Shown here: piece after piece, positions 48,680-61,659 of the stretch
How positions within the stretch are numbered: the first letter of the stretch is position 1
Layout: every line of letters begins with the position of its first letter
Assembly: GCA_964247055.1 (NCBI GenBank)
Contig: OZ176052.1
Coordinates: 3,038,001-3,102,000 of the forward strand
Origin: Paragordius varius
Taxonomy: Eukaryota; Nematomorpha
DNA: 64,000 nt
Direction: 5' to 3'
Position numbers and translations under genes: made by a program
The notes under the pieces: generated by a model
What the model saw: the letters and a program-made list of their open reading frames with translations, nothing else
Databases searched by the model: none
Told to the model about the DNA's origin: nothing

Positions 48680-49876
48680 TCACTTTTTAAAACTATATCT
48701 ACTCTTTGATCCCATACTAAATTTCATTGTATCTATAATCCAATTCCAATTACGCTGCAGAATTTGGCCAAACACTTCAGCTACCTTACGATCCGAATAA
48801 AGGCAAATTAAAAAGTTACAACAATTATCTATGACACTTAGGAAATACAAAATGGACACAAGGAAATTTATCGGACGCGTGAATTTGATTTGAGCGAAAT
48901 GCATCACTGTATACATTATGGATAGAGGCGATGAACATATAATGTACACTAAGATAATGGCACATGTCAGGTTAAGGATGCGTTTATTATCCTGTTTAAT
49001 CTTCAATTCGGCCGCATTGATTGCCATTCTATTGTGTTCAGATGTTAGAGCTGTTTTAGCCGACTCCAACGTTTTATGTTTAATGGCACGATAAAAACGA
49101 TTCTTCATAAAGTTTTTGACGTGATGAAAGATTTGTACATTAAGGTACACCAATATAATCAAAGGTATGTAAGAGGTTATAAATTCACAAACCACCAAAA
49201 AGTTATTAAGGTTAGGATATATGTGTGTAATTCTATACATATATTTCCCAGTTCTGATTTGTTTCCCTCCCACACATTCTAACACTTCAATGACTTGAAA
49301 ACGACATTCATGAAGTATGGTTAACACCAGGCTAACTCCAAAACAAAAGCCTAAAAGTGTCATTACGCGTTGTTTATTAACCAAAAATTTGTAACGGAGT
49401 CCATACTTTATCGCAATAAAACGATCGATAGACATGAGAATAATGATAAAATCACAAAACCGTTTAATGGTAAACATGATGCTTTGTATAAGGTAAACTT
49501 GGATAATGTTATATATTTTAGAGTGCATACACTTTTTACCAGAGTATAATACATAGAAATGGTAGGGATAAAATATGCATAATAAACATGTGATGATATC
49601 ACAATAACTCAATATCCGTATATAGAAATGGGCTAAATGTTTCGGTTTAATTTCATCCAATACACTGAGCATTATATAATTTCCGCAAAGTCCAAAAAGA
49701 CACATCATAAGACCCAACGTACCCCAAAGAACCAAGAAAAACTGGAGAAATGTTTTATCGGTGAAAAAATTGTGAGGATGTGTACTACCATTACATAGAT
49801 CAGAGGTCGATAATAGCACCGATTGAAGAGTCGATGATAGATTTGTAGCAGAAGGCAAATAGATTGAAAGATTCAT
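48680..49876 (-). CDS. rhodopsin-class peptide GPCR (FMRFamide-receptor-like)
   Basis: A single-exon frame of 398 residues, a normal length for the class. Seven membrane segments are visible: TM1 about 46-72 with G-N (N66), TM2 about 85-111 with D93, TM3 about 120-150, TM4 about 171-190, TM5, TM6 (AIILVYIICSSPLS) and TM7. The N-terminus carries possible glycosylation sites N12-L-S and N29-G-S. C116 at the top of TM3 can pair with the Cys in the second extracellular loop. DRY at the end of TM3 is D151-R-F, and TM7 has N-F-L-I-C-L-Y in place of NPxxY. The overall pattern resembles invertebrate FMRFamide/myosuppressin-type receptors; the ligand cannot be read from the sequence. The start is the only ATG before the first segment. 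Confidence 0.85.
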   Translation of the reverse strand: MNLSIYLPSATNLSSTLQSVLLSTSDLCNGSTHPHNFFTDKTFLQFFLVLWGTLGLMMCLFGLCGNYIMLSVLDEIKPKHLAHFYIRILSYCDIITCLLCIFYPYHFYVLYSGKKCMHSKIYNIIQVYLIQSIMFTIKRFCDFIIILMSIDRFIAIKYGLRYKFLVNKQRVMTLLGFCFGVSLVLTILHECRFQVIEVLECVGGKQIRTGKYMYRITHIYPNLNNFLVVCEFITSYIPLIILVYLNVQIFHHVKNFMKNRFYRAIKHKTLESAKTALTSEHNRMAINAAELKIKQDNKRILNLTCAIILVYIICSSPLSIMYTVMHFAQIKFTRPINFLVSILYFLSVIDNCCNFLICLYSDRKVAEVFGQILQRNWNWIIDTMKFSMGSKSRYSFKK

Positions 49877-49879
49877 CGA

Positions 49880-50900
49880 ATATAAATAAATTGTTTGAGG
49901 TTTTTGTACCTTGAAATTAATATGTGTGTGAGGTAAGAAATAAAAGAAAATTTGAATAAATTTTTTAGTTTTTTCTAAAGAGTTTTATACAGCTAGCAGA
50001 CACTTTTAGAAGGTTTTTGGGGGTGGTGTCTCGTTAAAAATCGAATCAATCATTTTTTCGTTCGAATAGAAAAGTTTTATTATCTAATCTAACAAAAAAA
50101 GTTGAGAAATTATGGTGTCTGGTTCATATAATATTATACGCATGTTAAATTTTGGCTCATATTTTAGGATGGATATGGTATTTCAATTACAATGATGTTG
50201 CTTAGGGCTATGTGAAATAAAATAAATTACATAAGCAAGTATATTTATCATATCAAACATTATGTTTTTAACATAATTCTAGCCTTTTCTAATCTAAAAT
50301 TTTATCTATAAAAGTGTACTTCCAAATTCATAAATTATTAATATCTTAACATCCATCTATTAGCAATGAGCTGCCCTTAATTAGTTTTTAAGTTAAATGA
50401 TAGCTATAAAACAAAAAACAACCCAATTAAACTTGCATTTTAGATAATTTAAATTCACCTTTTACGTAGATTTAAAAATTAATGTAATTTTATACAAAAC
50501 TCTTCGATTTCGAACTGATATTTTATCTAATTTTATGTACTATAATAATCACCTAATTCTATAAAAGGAGTATTTATTAATTTTTTGATTACACACCTAA
50601 AAACATTATTGTATATATCAAGATAGGTCTAAAATGGAACAAACATCTTATATATATCTTAAACTGGTATTAAACAGCTCTAGTTTATTTATCATTATAA
50701 AGGATAGTGTTAATAAGAACGGGAAATTATGGAATCCTATTATACAGATAAACGTTTACAAATAACTGCTCTTCTACCGTTCTGAAACCATTTTTAGTGG
50801 ACCGCGGTTCCAAAAAATATTATTTATGCCAATTTTTTATATTTGACACAATGTCAAGCTTATTCATACAAAATTTTTAATGTACACGGGGGCCAAAGAC
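49880..50900. other. intergenic, nothing recognised
   Basis: Region upstream of the GPCR start on the minus strand, so it should hold its promoter, but no specific element is recognisable. Confidence 0.35.
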
Positions 50901-50949
50901 AATTTCCAGTATTTAGTCATAAGTCTTTACCGGTTTTTCAGTAAAAGTA

Positions 50950-51791
50950 ATTTTTAAGGGAATTCAATTTATATTTTAAAAATACTGCCCATAGGCTTTT
51001 ACGCATTTTCCACATCTCTCAGGTAATTTTAATTTCATGCCAAAAAAATTAATTCTCTTTTGCACAACACCATTCGCAATGCCATTTTCCAACGTCTATA
51101 AATTATTTTAAATGTTGTTTTGCAGGCATTTGCCGCATTGATGCGAAGAGAAAATAGTCAAATGGCGCCAGGTCAGGAAAGTACGGCGGAGCAGAAGAGT
51201 TTCCCATTAAATTAATATTTAAATGTTTTACACTGGTTTTACTATGTTAGACGTGGCAATGTTATGTGGCAAAATTATTATGTCATGTCTTCTGGCCCAT
51301 TCGGTCGTTTTTCGATTAATGCATCGTATTTAATTATACCGTTGTTTATTAAGGGTTTCACTGGCTTAGAGCCATTTCTCATTCCTGTCACAATTTCTCT
51401 GGATTTATTTATTTTTGCGAAGTGGCATGATTTCAAAATTCATTTTGCCTTTTTCGATTTGACGTGCATTCGAATTGTGTGGGACGTATCTAGCTAGTTT
51501 ATAGGTTTTATTGCTTATAGACGTCTACTGATTTGTCATATTTCTGCCAGTTACCGTTAATTTGAGTTAGATATCATCCATTAACTCTTGCATATTAACG
51601 TCCTTTCTGCGTGGTCTACCAGATCGCCTTTTTCACATAAAATTACATCCAAATTTTGTAATATGTTTCAGATGTTTTAATCGATGTAGCACACAATATG
51701 TTACTACCAAACGATAACTTTCAACAGCTTTTTTGATGTAAGAAAAGCATGTGTGCTACAAATGTTTTTTTCCAAGCACAAAATTCGACAT
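50950..51791 (-). mobile_element. dead mariner transposase
   Basis: On the minus strand a broken reading starts MSNFVLGKK, the usual mariner beginning, passes a S-G-R-P-R-R-K linker near 51610, and reaches PPYFPDLAPFDYFLF near 51150-51185. That last motif carries the third catalytic Asp of the D,D34D triad (family form YSPDLAPSDYHLF). Several stops and frameshifts separate these pieces, so the copy cannot make enzyme. Terminal repeats were not located with certainty. Confidence 0.75.
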
Positions 51792-52447
51792 TCTGACTGA
51801 ATGATACAAATAAAACATTAATTTTTGGCGGAATCGACTTGTGTGTGTTTGTTGTTTAATGGTACATAAAAATTTGCGTTAATGTCAATGTGCACTTTTT
51901 GCTGAAAACTTATCTTTGACTACAACAGTAAATAAAGTATTGATACCACCCATACTGCTCTTTTTTTACTATCGCTGATAACCCACCCCTAAATACGCAT
52001 TCTATTTCTTAGAAATTGTTTTAAATATCTCTAATATAGCATACGATTTAAAAAATCTGCATATATATCGCGTTTAATTTCAGCTATATTAAATTTGTTT
52101 TACAAAACTAATAATCGTTCAAGTGAAGAAGGATTTACAAAATGGCAATAAGTTTGGTTCCCAGCTTTCAATAACAAAAATCAATTCTCTCTATAGCAAT
52201 ATATTTATGCTACGCTTTTTAAAATAAACATATAAATGGATTAATATTAAATGTATGAAAAAATGTAGATTTGTTGAACACTATTACTTAAATGGATTTG
52301 TACCTAAAGGATTGAAAGATGGATTAATAATTATAAAGCGCATTATAAAATTTCATGTTATATATGTTATATAATTTAATATAAAATTTTTGGTCCCAAA
52401 GCCTAATTGAAAAAAATTTTATATTTATTAAATACTTCATTCTACAC

Positions 52448-54966
52448 CAGGGGTGTCCAACGGTGTACTCGCGAGCCACTAGTGGCTCATTGAAAATTTT
52501 GAGTGGCTCTTTAAAAATTTTGAAAATAAAAATAATTTCCAATTTTTTTTGAAAAATTTTTATATGTAAATTATGCATTTTTATTTTGACATTTAAAATA
52601 TTTTTAGAAACTTTTAATAAAATTCTTTATTATAATCTATCATCGCATTTATTTAATCATTTATAAAACACATTATTTCCTGCATGTTTTCCAACTTCCA
52701 GATGATAAATTTCACATTAAATTAAAATATTAAATTACTTGCAAAAAATAGGTATTTAAAATAATTTATTTAGCTTTCATACCAATACTGTGAATTATAA
52801 TTTGGGTCCATTGAAACATTAAATTACTTGCAAAAAAATAGGTATTTAAAATAATTTATTTATCTTTTATATGCATAAATCTAAAAAAGTAACTAGAAAA
52901 TACTATCCCGATTGGGAATTAAATTATGGGTTTACTCAAATTTTTAACAAAGCGGAGTGCCTTATTTGCAAATTTACGACAAACGGGTTTCGCGAATATA
53001 TTAAAAAGACATGCCAATACCATGCATTTGGATTTTATTTATATGACTACAAAAATGAAAATAATAAAATTAGAATCTTTAAAAAATATTAATAATCTCC
53101 AACAACAATTTCATTCACGCAACCTTATGCGATAGTAAAGGCAAGTTGTATTGTTGCCAACAATTTACTCGCCAAAGAAGTGAAGCCTTATTCTGATGGT
53201 TAGTTGCGTACTGGAAATTGTAATTTTGCCTAGTAAAGTCGAATTAATATCCAGTATAAGTCTTTCGCCCAATCCTATGTGTCGACGAATTACAGACATC
53301 GCAGAAGAAATTCAACTTTCCCAAAAATAAAGAATTTAAAATTTTGTGGCGTTTTCCTTGTCATTTGATGAAAGCACAGATATAAGCAACATATCACAAT
53401 TGGTAGTCTTTATTCGAGGGATAGATGAATTTTTTAATATACCAGAAGATATGTTAGGCTTATTTCCGATGAAAAATACAACTAAGGAAGATTATATGTT
53501 TCATGCAATTTTAAAATGTATTGAGGACAATAAATTAAATATGAGGGCGCTATCTTGTTTGACAATAGATGGTGCCCCAGCTATGATGGGAAAAAACAAG
53601 GGAACCGTGGAATATTGTTAAATAAGATGGAATCCGATGATATAAATATTGACCATATATATATTGCATTGCATGATTCACCGTAAAAATCTCTGCGCAC
53701 ATGCTCTGACAATGGACAATGTTATGACCGTTGTTATTAAAGTAGTTAATTTTAGAAAATCTTATGCTTTGCAGCATAGGCAGTTTAAGGAGTTATTCAA
53801 AGAAATTCATTCAGAATATGGAGATCTTATATTTTTTCAAATGTAAGGTGGCTTAGTCGAGGGAAATGTCTAAAATGGTTTTATTATTTATTAAAAGAAA
53901 TAAATATTTTTCTATCGCAGAATAATTATTTGGTAGAGGAATTAACCAATGAAGATTGGTTGTCAGATATCTGCTTTTCCGTAGATATTACCGAAAACTA
54001 AATCTATTAAATGAATCCTTGCAAAATCAAGATAATTTAATTTTTGATGTGAATAACCATATTAAAGCGTTTTGTAAAAAATGACGTTATTTGAATGCCA
54101 TTTAAAAAAATAATGCTGAACATTTTCCAGAATTGAACTGATTCAAAGCTGGTAAAACTAACGATTTTTCAAAATATGCAGATCAATTTAACATACTATC
54201 AAAAGCATTTAATAATCGATACGGGGATATGACAAAATATGAAAAAATATTTGATTTATTTTGTTGTCCATTCTACGTTGAAGCTATCAACGCTCCTATT
54301 AATTTACAAATGGAATTACTAGATTTGCAATCCAATAATGAATTAAAATTATTATTTGGGCAAACAAATAAAATTGAATTTTATAAAAAATATATAACGT
54401 TTGATAAATTTCCTAATTTAAGAATTTTTGCACAAAGATTAATTTGTGCTTTTGGGTCCACTTATCTTTGTGAAAGTTTTTTTGCTGAAATGAAATACAC
54501 AAAATCTCTTTCACGTATTTTATTAACTGATGAAAACTTGGAGAATAGATTGAGATGTGCTGTATCAAATATTGATATAGACCTGAAAGTATTAAGCAAA
54601 AAAATTATTAAATATCCCATTAAAAATTTATTTATGCGATGAAAAATATTTATTACTTTTATTTTTATTAGATAAAAAAAGGTTAAATTTTGGCGATTCG
54701 CCACAGTCTACTCTAGTCATACTTTCAAATTGCTAGAGTTTACCATATCCATTTTATTTTTTTACAAATTGATATAATTTAATTAGCAAAGCATTTTTAT
54801 ATTTATACTGTTTATTCTTTTTTTATATGAAAATTAGCACATCTCTATGTTAATATAATAAATTTATTTGTTACCAATGTCTTGATATAAATAAATAAAA
54901 AGTGGCTCTTTGGAGTTTTGAGTTCGAAAAGGTGGCTCTTCAAGCCATTTGTGTTGGACACCCCTG
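52448..54966 (+). mobile_element. decayed hAT element, Buster-like, 2519 bp
   Basis: The element begins CAGGGGTGTCCAAC and ends GTTGGACACCCCTG. Flanks TTCTACAC and ATCTACAC are an 8-bp duplication of nnnTAnnn type with one difference, as in Buster-group hATs. Short 'agtggctctt' direct and inverted blocks lie just inside the ends. The transposase between them is broken by several stops and frameshifts. The same termini drive the MITEs at 14827 and 41095. Confidence 0.9.
52871..54642 (+). pseudogene. hAT transposase remnant
   Basis: Pieces in different frames follow the family order. A BED zinc finger occupies 52871-53135 (YGFTQIFNKAECLICKF in one frame and LKRHANTMH in another, so one frameshift lies within the finger). 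The catalytic core at 53346-53621 has SFDESTDISN and LTIDGAPAMMGKNKG. The segment 53649-53846 holds HCMIHRKNLCAHAL, and 54229-54642 holds the C-terminal dimerisation region with FGSTYLCESFFAEM and LENRLRCAVS. At least four breaks are present. Similar proteins in animals are annotated ZBED5- or GTF2IRD2-like. Confidence 0.85.
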
Positions 54967-55609
54967 ATCTACACAATGCACACAAAAATATAATATGATG
55001 AAGTTAATAAATTTTGATAGATAAATATATCAGGATTATGGTGCTTTTGGTTTTGGATTTTAATTACATAGTCCTAACTGCTTCATACCAGAAAATCGCA
55101 AATTAGTTGGGATTCTGTTTAATAAATGTTTGGTAGAAGCTAAATGCGTCAATCACTAAAATAACGATAAATTATATATAAAAAATATTTATAAACATTT
55201 TATATTTTTAAATGTGTCTTCAAAAGCTTACACATCTGAAATGGGCAAGTGTCAGCTCATGAATGCCGATATTACGTGATAAATGTTTTGAATATATGAC
55301 AAAATTTGATTTGACATCCAAATAAGGATTTAGGAAAATATGTATTTTTTGCTTACAAATTTAATTAGCACAATTTTGTGACGGCTTTAAGGTTTAAAGC
55401 ATGGAAAATTATATAACTTGGATTTGTTGGCGAACCAATCTTTAAATCGAAATTCTGTGATGATGAAAATATTCAGCATAACCGAATAATATGTAAATAT
55501 ATATTAAGTGTTATTATAATATCCAAAGTGTTTTGATACTGTGGTAACCATGCTTTAGAATACCATAAAATTCGCTTTATCAGATTTTGTTATAAATTAT
55601 ATTAAACAA

Positions 55610-57145
55610 ATCCTAAACCCGGTTCCAACCGTTCAGGAGCCAGCCCAGTTTCGCTTCCACCTCCAAAAGGTGTGTTCTCCTATGGCTTTATTTTTTTTTA
55701 AAAAAAAATTATTATATAAGTTGTTATTTATTATTGATTGTATAATAACATTAATTTCAGTTTTATCAAATTAAAATTACCACAATCAATTTAAAATTTT
55801 GTTGGTTAATATTATTTTTAAATTTCGCTAAAAAAAATTACCATGTTGATATACCATTTGCACTTTTAAGAGTGCCCTTAGCCGTTCAATTTGGTCCTTG
55901 GACATTTCAAGTTGGTTCTTGAACGCTTTAAGTATTGGTCCTAAACACTTTAAGTTGGTTCTTAAATATTTCAAATTGGTATTTAAAACTTCAAGGATCC
56001 TTTGACTCTTTTGTTTTGTTTTTAACTTTTATCAGTCAAATCATATATCATTCATCTATTTTATCGTTTTTAACCTATTCTTTCTTATTAATAATTTTAA
56101 ATCAATATCAACTTTTAATCATTAAGAAACATTATATCAATAATTTTTTAAAATTTTTTGGATATTTATAAGATAACACCTAATTAAAAAATATAAGTTT
56201 TCTGGGTTTTTATAACAATTTTTCATAGAAAACATTTAAAAGTTAATAATTTTGTTGAATTGGAAAAAAATTTGAAACTAAACAGTGGTTTTGGAATAAA
56301 AAATTTTATTTTAAATGAATAAATATATAATAAATAAAAATGATAAAATAAAAAAATACATGCAAAAATTATGGTTAAATCAAATTTAAAATTTTTAAGG
56401 ACCAACTTGAAGTGTTAAAGACAAACTTAAAGTGTTCAAGGACCAACTTGAATTGTTCAAGGACACTTTTGAAGTGAAAATGGTTTATTTTTTAAAATAT
56501 TACTTTTATACTAGAAAAATTGATTAAAGTTACCTTATTTAATAAATCTGGGAAAATATAAAAATATATGGCGTCTATAATCTATTACATGCCACACTAT
56601 AATCTCGGCCCACGTGCATAAGGCTATCAAATTTTATTTTGGCCAACCATCTTGCAGAAATATTAGGTTTTATCCTATAAGGTACAGTGCATATTGCAGC
56701 TCACAACATAAAAAGATGCCTTTTCACGCTAAACTTTATATTTTGAGCAGGGGTAGTCTGACGACTGAAATACTTGGATGCATATATAAATAAAAACTTT
56801 AAACTTAATGCCTACCTTTGTACTTATACATTTGGTTTTTTATGATAAATTATGTTTTAAACAACTGTTGTCATTTTGGTTTATATTATTATAATAAATA
56901 TAATTAATTGAAAGCATTTGAGGAAAAGTCAGGAACCAAAATGAAACCGGTTACTGTAATGTTAAATGTTTAAAACCAATCCGGTTCCTGTTCCACCTGC
57001 TTAGAAACCCCCAGTTTGGTTCCAAATTATTCAAAACAAGCCCGTTTTCATTTTTTATTTTAGAATCCAGACAGATTTCGGTTAAACCCGTCCAAGAACC
57101 ATCTCAGTTCAGTTTCACTTTTTCAACCGGTTCGAAGCCCTAAAT
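55610..57145. mobile_element. degenerate hAT-like element with nested foldback insertion
   Basis: The left end 'cctaaacccggttccaaccg' and the right end 'caaccggttcgaagcccta' resemble each other inverted, and both share 'ggttcc' blocks with the element at 46.4-47.3 kb. No transposase is visible. The interior contains the foldback element at 55870-56485. No convincing target duplication was found, so the limits are approximate. Confidence 0.35.
55870..56485. mobile_element. foldback element with repeated terminal units
   Basis: The left end carries a row of about 20-25-bp units of the type 'tcaagttggttcttgaac', and the right end has the same units inverted ('gttcaaggaccaacttgaa'). The interior of about 400 bp is AT-rich and non-coding. 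Ends built from short tandem units are typical of foldback elements. Confidence 0.65.
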
Positions 57146-57219
57146 ATATATTTTTCAGAAAAATCTTTTTTTGATGTCATTATTTAGCATGTATATTTAA
57201 GATAATGTGATCAGATAGG

Positions 57220-57300
57220 CTGTTTTTCGCAGTACAGTACTGGGTTTTCAGAAAAAAACTGCGCCTGTACTGCGCCCACTTTTGTACTGCTTTTCGAAAT
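57220..57300. repeat. GC-richer palindromic patch, possible hAT end
   Basis: 'cgcagtacagtactggg' and 'actgcgcctgtactgcgccc' pair with each other and stand out from the AT-rich context, like the end of a hAT element. The partner end was not found. Confidence 0.25.
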
Positions 57301-58365
57301 TAAAAAAAAATAATTTTATATAAATATATAATTACCTTTTATTTATTCAAAAAAGTATTTTAGAATTTAATATAGTAGGCTCTGTAAAAATAACCACATA
57401 ATTTGTAAAGAAATGGTTCATTTTGCGGTAAGAAACTAAGATTGGCCTATTTAAAATTGGTTGATATTTTATTTTCCACTCTTATTATACATAAAATTGG
57501 ATTTTGGATCGGTCAAACCGCTTAGAAAGGCAGCAGTGGCGAAACTATAAATCTCGCTTAAGATTCAGGCAAAGGCTCTTTTACTCAGGGCTTACGCAAA
57601 AAGAGGTGCCTCAACATTTAGAGTTAACAAAATTAATTCAAGATATTTAAAAAAAATGTTTGAGCAGGTTTAGAAATTTCATTTTTTTGTTATAATTATC
57701 AAGCGAAAAATTATATAGAAAATTGTTATTCCCGTAACATATTATATAAAATTTATTATATATGGCATATGATAACGAAATAACCTTTTTTTCGTAATAA
57801 AAAATTATTACTTTTTACGTCGATACTCATTAGTGGAAGGTATGATATTTCTTAATAATATTTATTAGTTTTCTTATTTTTTGCATAAACAAATTTGAGA
57901 TATTTTGTTGAACGCAAACTATTTTGAAGCAGAATGGAAACGGTATAAAGCTTTATGATATAATAAAACCCTTTTTCTAAAGAGTTAAATGATGTTGAAC
58001 ATTACTATAGGTTAAGAATTTTAATTTAAAGGTTTGTTTGCTTGCAGATTTTGGTGAATTTTTGCTAAAAACACAATTTTTATTTAAAACGAGCGAAAAT
58101 TTAAATCAAAATTCTGAGCGAGAAAAATGTTTAGCATTATCGAATTATATATATAAATGGTATAGCATCTCAACCGTTTGTATCGTTTCCATCATAATCA
58201 AAAACGCTTCAACAAAATTTTGCTAAAAATTAAATTTTTAAAGTATGCATTTTTTAAAAAATATATTTAGTCGATATCAAAATTTAGCATATGTTTGAAA
58301 TATTGCAAATGTTAAAATTTTTGCGTTTTTTAAGAGAACAGTCCATTTTAACACTTGGATACAAC

Positions 58366-59091
58366 TAGGGTTGTGCATTTGACTGCTTTTTCAAAAAAGT
58401 CCGGTCAGACCCAGTCAGACCATGGTCATGACCGTGGTCATGACCACTTTTTACTTAACTAAGTATCACGCGATATTGGAAAATAATGTTCGAATTACAC
58501 TTGCGTTTCACTAATAATGTCAGGTTTTTTCTAAAAAGTTTGTATTATACATTTTGTTGATATTTATTTACAAATGTTTTTAATCATATTTAATCAATTA
58601 ATTTGTTTTAAAATAAACTTTGCCACATGTCTGTGGCCTTCTAAATCTTCAAATACATAGCTTTTAATACTGGATATTTTAAATAAAATTTTACCAGTTT
58701 GTTTTACTATTTCTTTCATCATTGAATTATCCAATTATAAAATAATTTTTATTTTATTGGTTCATATATACGGAATAATTGCATATTTTGCAAAGTGCTT
58801 GATCGTTTTGTTTTTCGAAATAACTGGATATGCCTAAATGATAATGTTATAACGATGCATGTTTAACAATATTATATTGTTACATAAGCATATTTAAATG
58901 TTTAAAATATTTTTTTTAAAAAAATTATATTAAACAATAAAATTTAAATATCTATCTTACAAAAAAATTTACTAGCAATTTTTCAAAAAACAGCTCTTTT
59001 TTTTAATGACCATCGTCAAAAAATAAATAGTCACTGACCTGGTCATGACTCGGTCAATTGACCGGGTCATGACTTTGTCAGCACAGCCCTA
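58366..59091. mobile_element. non-autonomous hAT-type element, 726 bp, nested in repeat X
   Basis: The element begins TAGGGTTGTGCATTTGAC and ends GTCAGCACAGCCCTA. It is flanked on both sides by a perfect GATACAAC duplication. Inside each end are palindromic 'ggtcatgacc' blocks. The interior is AT-rich without transposase. The duplicated octamer is part of the family X end sequence (compare the inverse at 18471-18478), showing that the element jumped into a family X copy. Confidence 0.9.
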
Positions 59092-59660
59092 GATACAACA
59101 CATCCATTTTAGTCCGATTCAAATCGGGGTAGTTAGATCCAGTCCTGTTTAAAATTAAATATTTCAAAAAATATGGAAAGAATTGAAACCATTGCAAATA
59201 TTTGCACATTTATAACATTAATGAACTGAAATATATAAAAAATTTCATTCATAAATACTAGATGTTACTTATTTTTAAGTAAACCTCAAAGTAAAAATTT
59301 AGTCAACATGACATGTGTGCATTAGCTAAATTTAAAAATAATACAAAATAAACCAATTTTCCTGTTTCTATCGATGTAAGATGTAATTTAAATGAAAAAT
59401 TAGCTTTCATTTTAGCTTTAAAATCAAATAAACACGATATTTTACAAAAATGTTTCAAAATAAAAATGGCGTCGAAGTTGTTTGATATGGAACTTTTTTT
59501 ACAAAACCAAATTTTATTTAGATATTTAGGCTCATTTATATAATTTATATTAGGATAGAAGCATAAAATTAAATTGTGACCGTTTCTTTCAGTAGTTTTT
59601 AAAAATTTTAACTTAAATATAGCCTGGAATATTTAGATATCCCAATTTGAATCGAAGTGT
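59092..59660. repeat. family X copy
   Basis: Starts with 'acaacacatccattttagtcc' and 'aaatcggggtagttaga' and ends near 'tatcccaatttgaatcgaagtg'. Its interior follows 18490-18930 in the same order, including 'aaaatggcgtcgaagt'. It was split from its outer end by the element at 58366-59091. Confidence 0.75.
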
Positions 59661-60399
59661 TAAAAGAGGCAAAAAAATGGGACTTTCAGAGCCCACATCT
59701 AAAAATTTAAAATTAAAATATTGTTTTGCTTTTTATATGTAATTTATGTTATATTTTTTAGTAATATCTTTTGAAATAAAGCATTAAGCTTTCACCAAAA
59801 AATATATTTGAAAAAATTGCGCACCTTTTGCAATTTTATACGGAGGACTTATCACAAAAGTGTAAATAACTTTCTTTGATAACTGGTAAAGGTTAAAACC
59901 AAACCATGGTAATCCTGATATTTTCTTATTAAAATATATATATTTCATTTGGATATTTTTTTGTGACTGTGTAATATACCACACAGATGTTGTAAAAACA
60001 GGAAAAATATGTTTTAATTTTGTACTGCGTCAAAGTTCAAAATATCTGGTCACATTAATTTAAGAACTCATATCAGCCAAACTCGGCCTTTTTACGTTTT
60101 ATTTAAGTTAACTCGCCAATTTTTAAACAAATTTTACTTCAACTCGAAAACTTTAAAATATTGTTTTGTTTAGTGATAGTTTATGGTATATTTTGTGATA
60201 TAATTGTATATAGGCATTTAGCTTTCGCCTAATTTTTTTTTGCAAAATATGTCCATATTTTATTATTTTTGTAATAAGGACAACTTGCCAGAAAAGTATT
60301 AACAACTTACTATTATTTATAATTACATTATATGATATCAGTCTTTACGGTCATATTCGTAAACTTCGCCATTGAACCCTGTCTATGTGGTTTTCGCGT

Positions 60400-61140
60400 T
60401 AAAAGGTTCAGTTTGACATGTCCCTCTTAACCGTATCTATCCATCGCGTTTTAGGGCATTATATTCCCATCTTACCTATCACGATAAATTCATTAATTTT
60501 TTATCAATGTAGTTAGCATCTCTTCTTTATAAATGTCTAAACCACCTAAGACGATTTAACATTAATCTTTTGTATCGGTCTAATTTCCGTATATCCTCTA
60601 ATCTATAAATTCCTCATCGTTACACCGCACATCAATCTAAGCGTTTTCATTTGACTTCAAAATGCCTTTTAACGGATTTCTTTAATGCCCTGTCTGTGAG
60701 TTGTACATAATTGTTGGCCGTACAACAGCACTATAAATCTCATCCTTGATTTTAGAACAATATTCAGTGAGATCTTTTTATAAGCCCAACTATTTCAAAT
60801 TCTCAATATTTTTACCATCGTTAAAGAACCGTATGCTGCTGAAATTGCTCCTAAATATTTCCTTCTGATCTTTTTAAACCCAACCCTGGTTTTTTCCCAC
60901 CAAAATTTATAAGTTCCGTTTTCTCTTTATTAACTTTTAAACTGCACCGTTTAACATCAATCCATTTTCTCACCGATTCTTTCCATGCAACTCGTCTGAC
61001 AGTTTTATTAGGTCATCCGCATAAAGCAAATACCACCCACAACATTGTATCAAAATTTCGTCCATGCATTAGACAAAAACAGATTTTTTTGAATTTAATC
61101 GCATAAATAAGGGGGCAAGTCTAGCTTTTTTTGTGTCTTT
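60400..61140 (-). mobile_element. LINE reverse transcriptase fragment, decayed
   Basis: Read on the minus strand, the segment contains WYLLYADDLIKLSDELHG near 61000-61035, which is the catalytic YADD box of a non-LTR reverse transcriptase, and later RPKTRWIDTVKRDM near 60420-60455, the family's C-terminal motif. Stops and shifts lie between them. It is a separate and older copy than the LINE end at 6939. Confidence 0.8.
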
Positions 61141-61659
61141 AACGAGCAATTTCGAAAATTTAGAACCAAAGGCACCATAATAATCCCGATATTTTTGATG
61201 AGAAAATGTATCTATCATTAAAATATTTTGTGTGCATTGTATTATGATTGAAAATAATTCGTTTAATATTTTGAGATTTAATAATTATATAACAATTTTT
61301 TTTAAATATAATAGATATTATCTGAATTTTATACTTTAATTGCACAAACCAAAAAAAGATAGTTTTTCGGATATACACAAGATCCATAAAAATATTGTGA
61401 CGAAATAAATATGATAGGAAAAGTATCTGTATTGCACTGTGTGCAAAATTTTTTTTAACAAAATAATTTTTTTCATGTAATAGCTTATGATTAGCGAATT
61501 GCCGTAAAAATATTTATTTGTTTAGGACCTAGTTTTTAATTGAGAGAAGATGAAAATCGAGCAAAAAGTAAAAATTAAAAATAATTAAGGATAATTCAAA
61601 AAATAATGATAAAACTTGAGATAGTTTACTATTATTATAGGGGATATTTTCAATATAAA

